This document shows positions 5,381 through 6,051 of a stretch of 6,051 nt of DNA, one piece after another (the first letter of the stretch is position 1; every line of letters begins with the position of its first letter). Position numbers and translations under genes: made by a program. Source of the DNA: an uncultured Balneolaceae bacterium. GTDB lineage: Bacteria > Bacteroidota > Rhodothermia > Balneolales > Balneolaceae. The stretch is from contig CALJMB010000360.1 of the NCBI GenBank assembly GCA_937982515.1, positions 1 to 6,051 on the forward strand, given 5' to 3'. The notes below the pieces were generated by a model. The model ran no database searches. It saw only the letters and a program-made list of their open reading frames with translations, and was not told the DNA's origin.

Positions 5381-5411
5381 ACTATACGGCTAGATTTACG
5401 ATTCGTATAGT
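5381..5411 (-). promoter_or_regulatory. Perfect 8-bp dyad just upstream of the lipoprotein start
   Basis: ACTATACG (5381-5388) and CGTATAGT (5404-5411) are exact inverted copies around a 15-base spacer. On the minus strand the dyad ends 4 bases before the ATG at 5376. It could be an operator for a dimeric regulator, or an RNA hairpin covering the translation start. No partner regulator is in the window. Confidence 0.5.
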
Positions 5412-5462
5412 CAATATAAACAAAATGCTGAACAGCTGACCGATTCTTTCTAAACCTGCTTT

Positions 5463-6050
5463 CTAGAAATAGAAATTGAAGCCGAAATGGAGGGCTTCAT
5501 AAATTTCGGCATCATCATTCAAAGCCAGATTTACTTCAAACACAAAGTTACTATGCGATCCTGAAACAGGGATGTCGATCCCCAGCGGCAGCAATAACGG
5601 GGTGCGTGGCTCCGGATCGGTAAAAAGCGGCTCGAACATCAGCCCGGAATACAAACTAAACTGTCCGATTCGCTTGCTCAGCACACCCCCAAGTTTAAGC
5701 CCCATATCGCCAAAGGAATAGGCCCCGCCGATCAACGATAAAGAAATCGGATTGTATGGTTCCCCTGCCAGCGAATATTCAAGGTGCCCGCCATAATAAG
5801 TCTCATTGCGCAATACACCCATTTTTGCATGAAAAGAGATCCCCGGCTGCAAACCATAGGCTCCTCTTAGTATCAGCATAAATTTGTCATTATTTAATTC
5901 TGTATAGATCACAGGCTGAATGCCAAGCGAAAGCTGCCTGTGGCCTAATGTTCTGGCATCAGAAAAAACACCGTCCTGAGCCCTGAGCTGTGAAAAAGAG
6001 CCACAAATAATGAACATTAAAAGAACAGCTGAACCAACAATCTTCTTCAT
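5463..6050 (-). CDS. Small outer-membrane beta-barrel protein
   Basis: This is a 195-residue exported protein. Residues 1-24 are a signal peptide (M-K-K, hydrophobic core, Q-L-R-A|Q-D). The mature part of about 171 residues alternates polar and hydrophobic residues in strand-length stretches (HRQLSLGIQPVIYTEL, ISFHAKMGVL, YYGGHLEYSL, MGLKLGGVLSKRIGQFSLYSG, SNFVFEVNLAL). It ends in HFGFNFYF, the aromatic C-terminal signature of outer-membrane barrels. The size suggests eight to ten strands. No enzyme motif or plug domain is visible, so a structural or small porin-like role is most likely; the specific function is unknown. The ATG at 6050 is one base from the window end, so the upstream control region is not visible. 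A longer N-terminus is unlikely because the signal peptide begins at this Met. It is the first gene of a pair with the lipoprotein 5376-4816. Confidence 0.8.
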   Translation of the reverse strand: MKKIVGSAVLLMFIICGSFSQLRAQDGVFSDARTLGHRQLSLGIQPVIYTELNNDKFMLILRGAYGLQPGISFHAKMGVLRNETYYGGHLEYSLAGEPYNPISLSLIGGAYSFGDMGLKLGGVLSKRIGQFSLYSGLMFEPLFTDPEPRTPLLLPLGIDIPVSGSHSNFVFEVNLALNDDAEIYEALHFGFNFYF

Positions 6051-6051
6051 A

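Overview
The window looks like a chromosomal stretch from a member of the Bacteroidota or a close relative (Balneolota/Rhodothermota type). Four things point there. The exported proteins have signal peptides cut at an A|Q junction. Two small outer-membrane barrels end in the aromatic C-terminus F-Y-F. Most starts lack a good Shine-Dalgarno sequence. The glycoside hydrolase belongs to the CelD-like GH9 type common in that group. This placement is inference; no rRNA or other marker gene is present.

Layout. Positions 1-291 are a non-coding leader. Positions 292-2085 (+) encode a complete secreted GH9 endoglucanase-type enzyme with an N-terminal Ig-like domain. A hairpin terminator at 2109-2142 separates it from a convergent minus-strand pair: an outer-membrane beta-barrel protein (3566-2709) followed 34 bp later by a small lipoprotein with a beta-sandwich-like domain (2674-2177). 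A long intergenic region (3567-4815, about 1.25 kb) follows with no convincing long gene. It holds a 26-bp direct repeat upstream of the barrel gene, a cluster of GC-rich hairpins, a tiny possible two-ORF leader, a degenerate 18-bp tandem array, and three copies of a roughly 60-bp module arranged as an imperfect long inverted repeat. A second minus-strand pair, again barrel then probable lipoprotein (6050-5463, then 5376-4816), closes the window.

How the genes fit together. All five clear proteins are exported, so this is a cell-envelope and secretion neighbourhood. The GH9 enzyme would cleave beta-1,4-linked glucans in the periplasm or at the surface. No SusC/SusD pair, transporter, regulator or second carbohydrate enzyme is visible, so it cannot be called part of a polysaccharide utilisation locus from this window. 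The two barrel-plus-lipoprotein pairs have the same order and orientation but no obvious sequence similarity.

I do not see a demonstrable new system. The parts most worth a second look are the repeat-rich intergenic region, the direct repeat and the dyad in front of the envelope genes, and the small leader-like ORFs.
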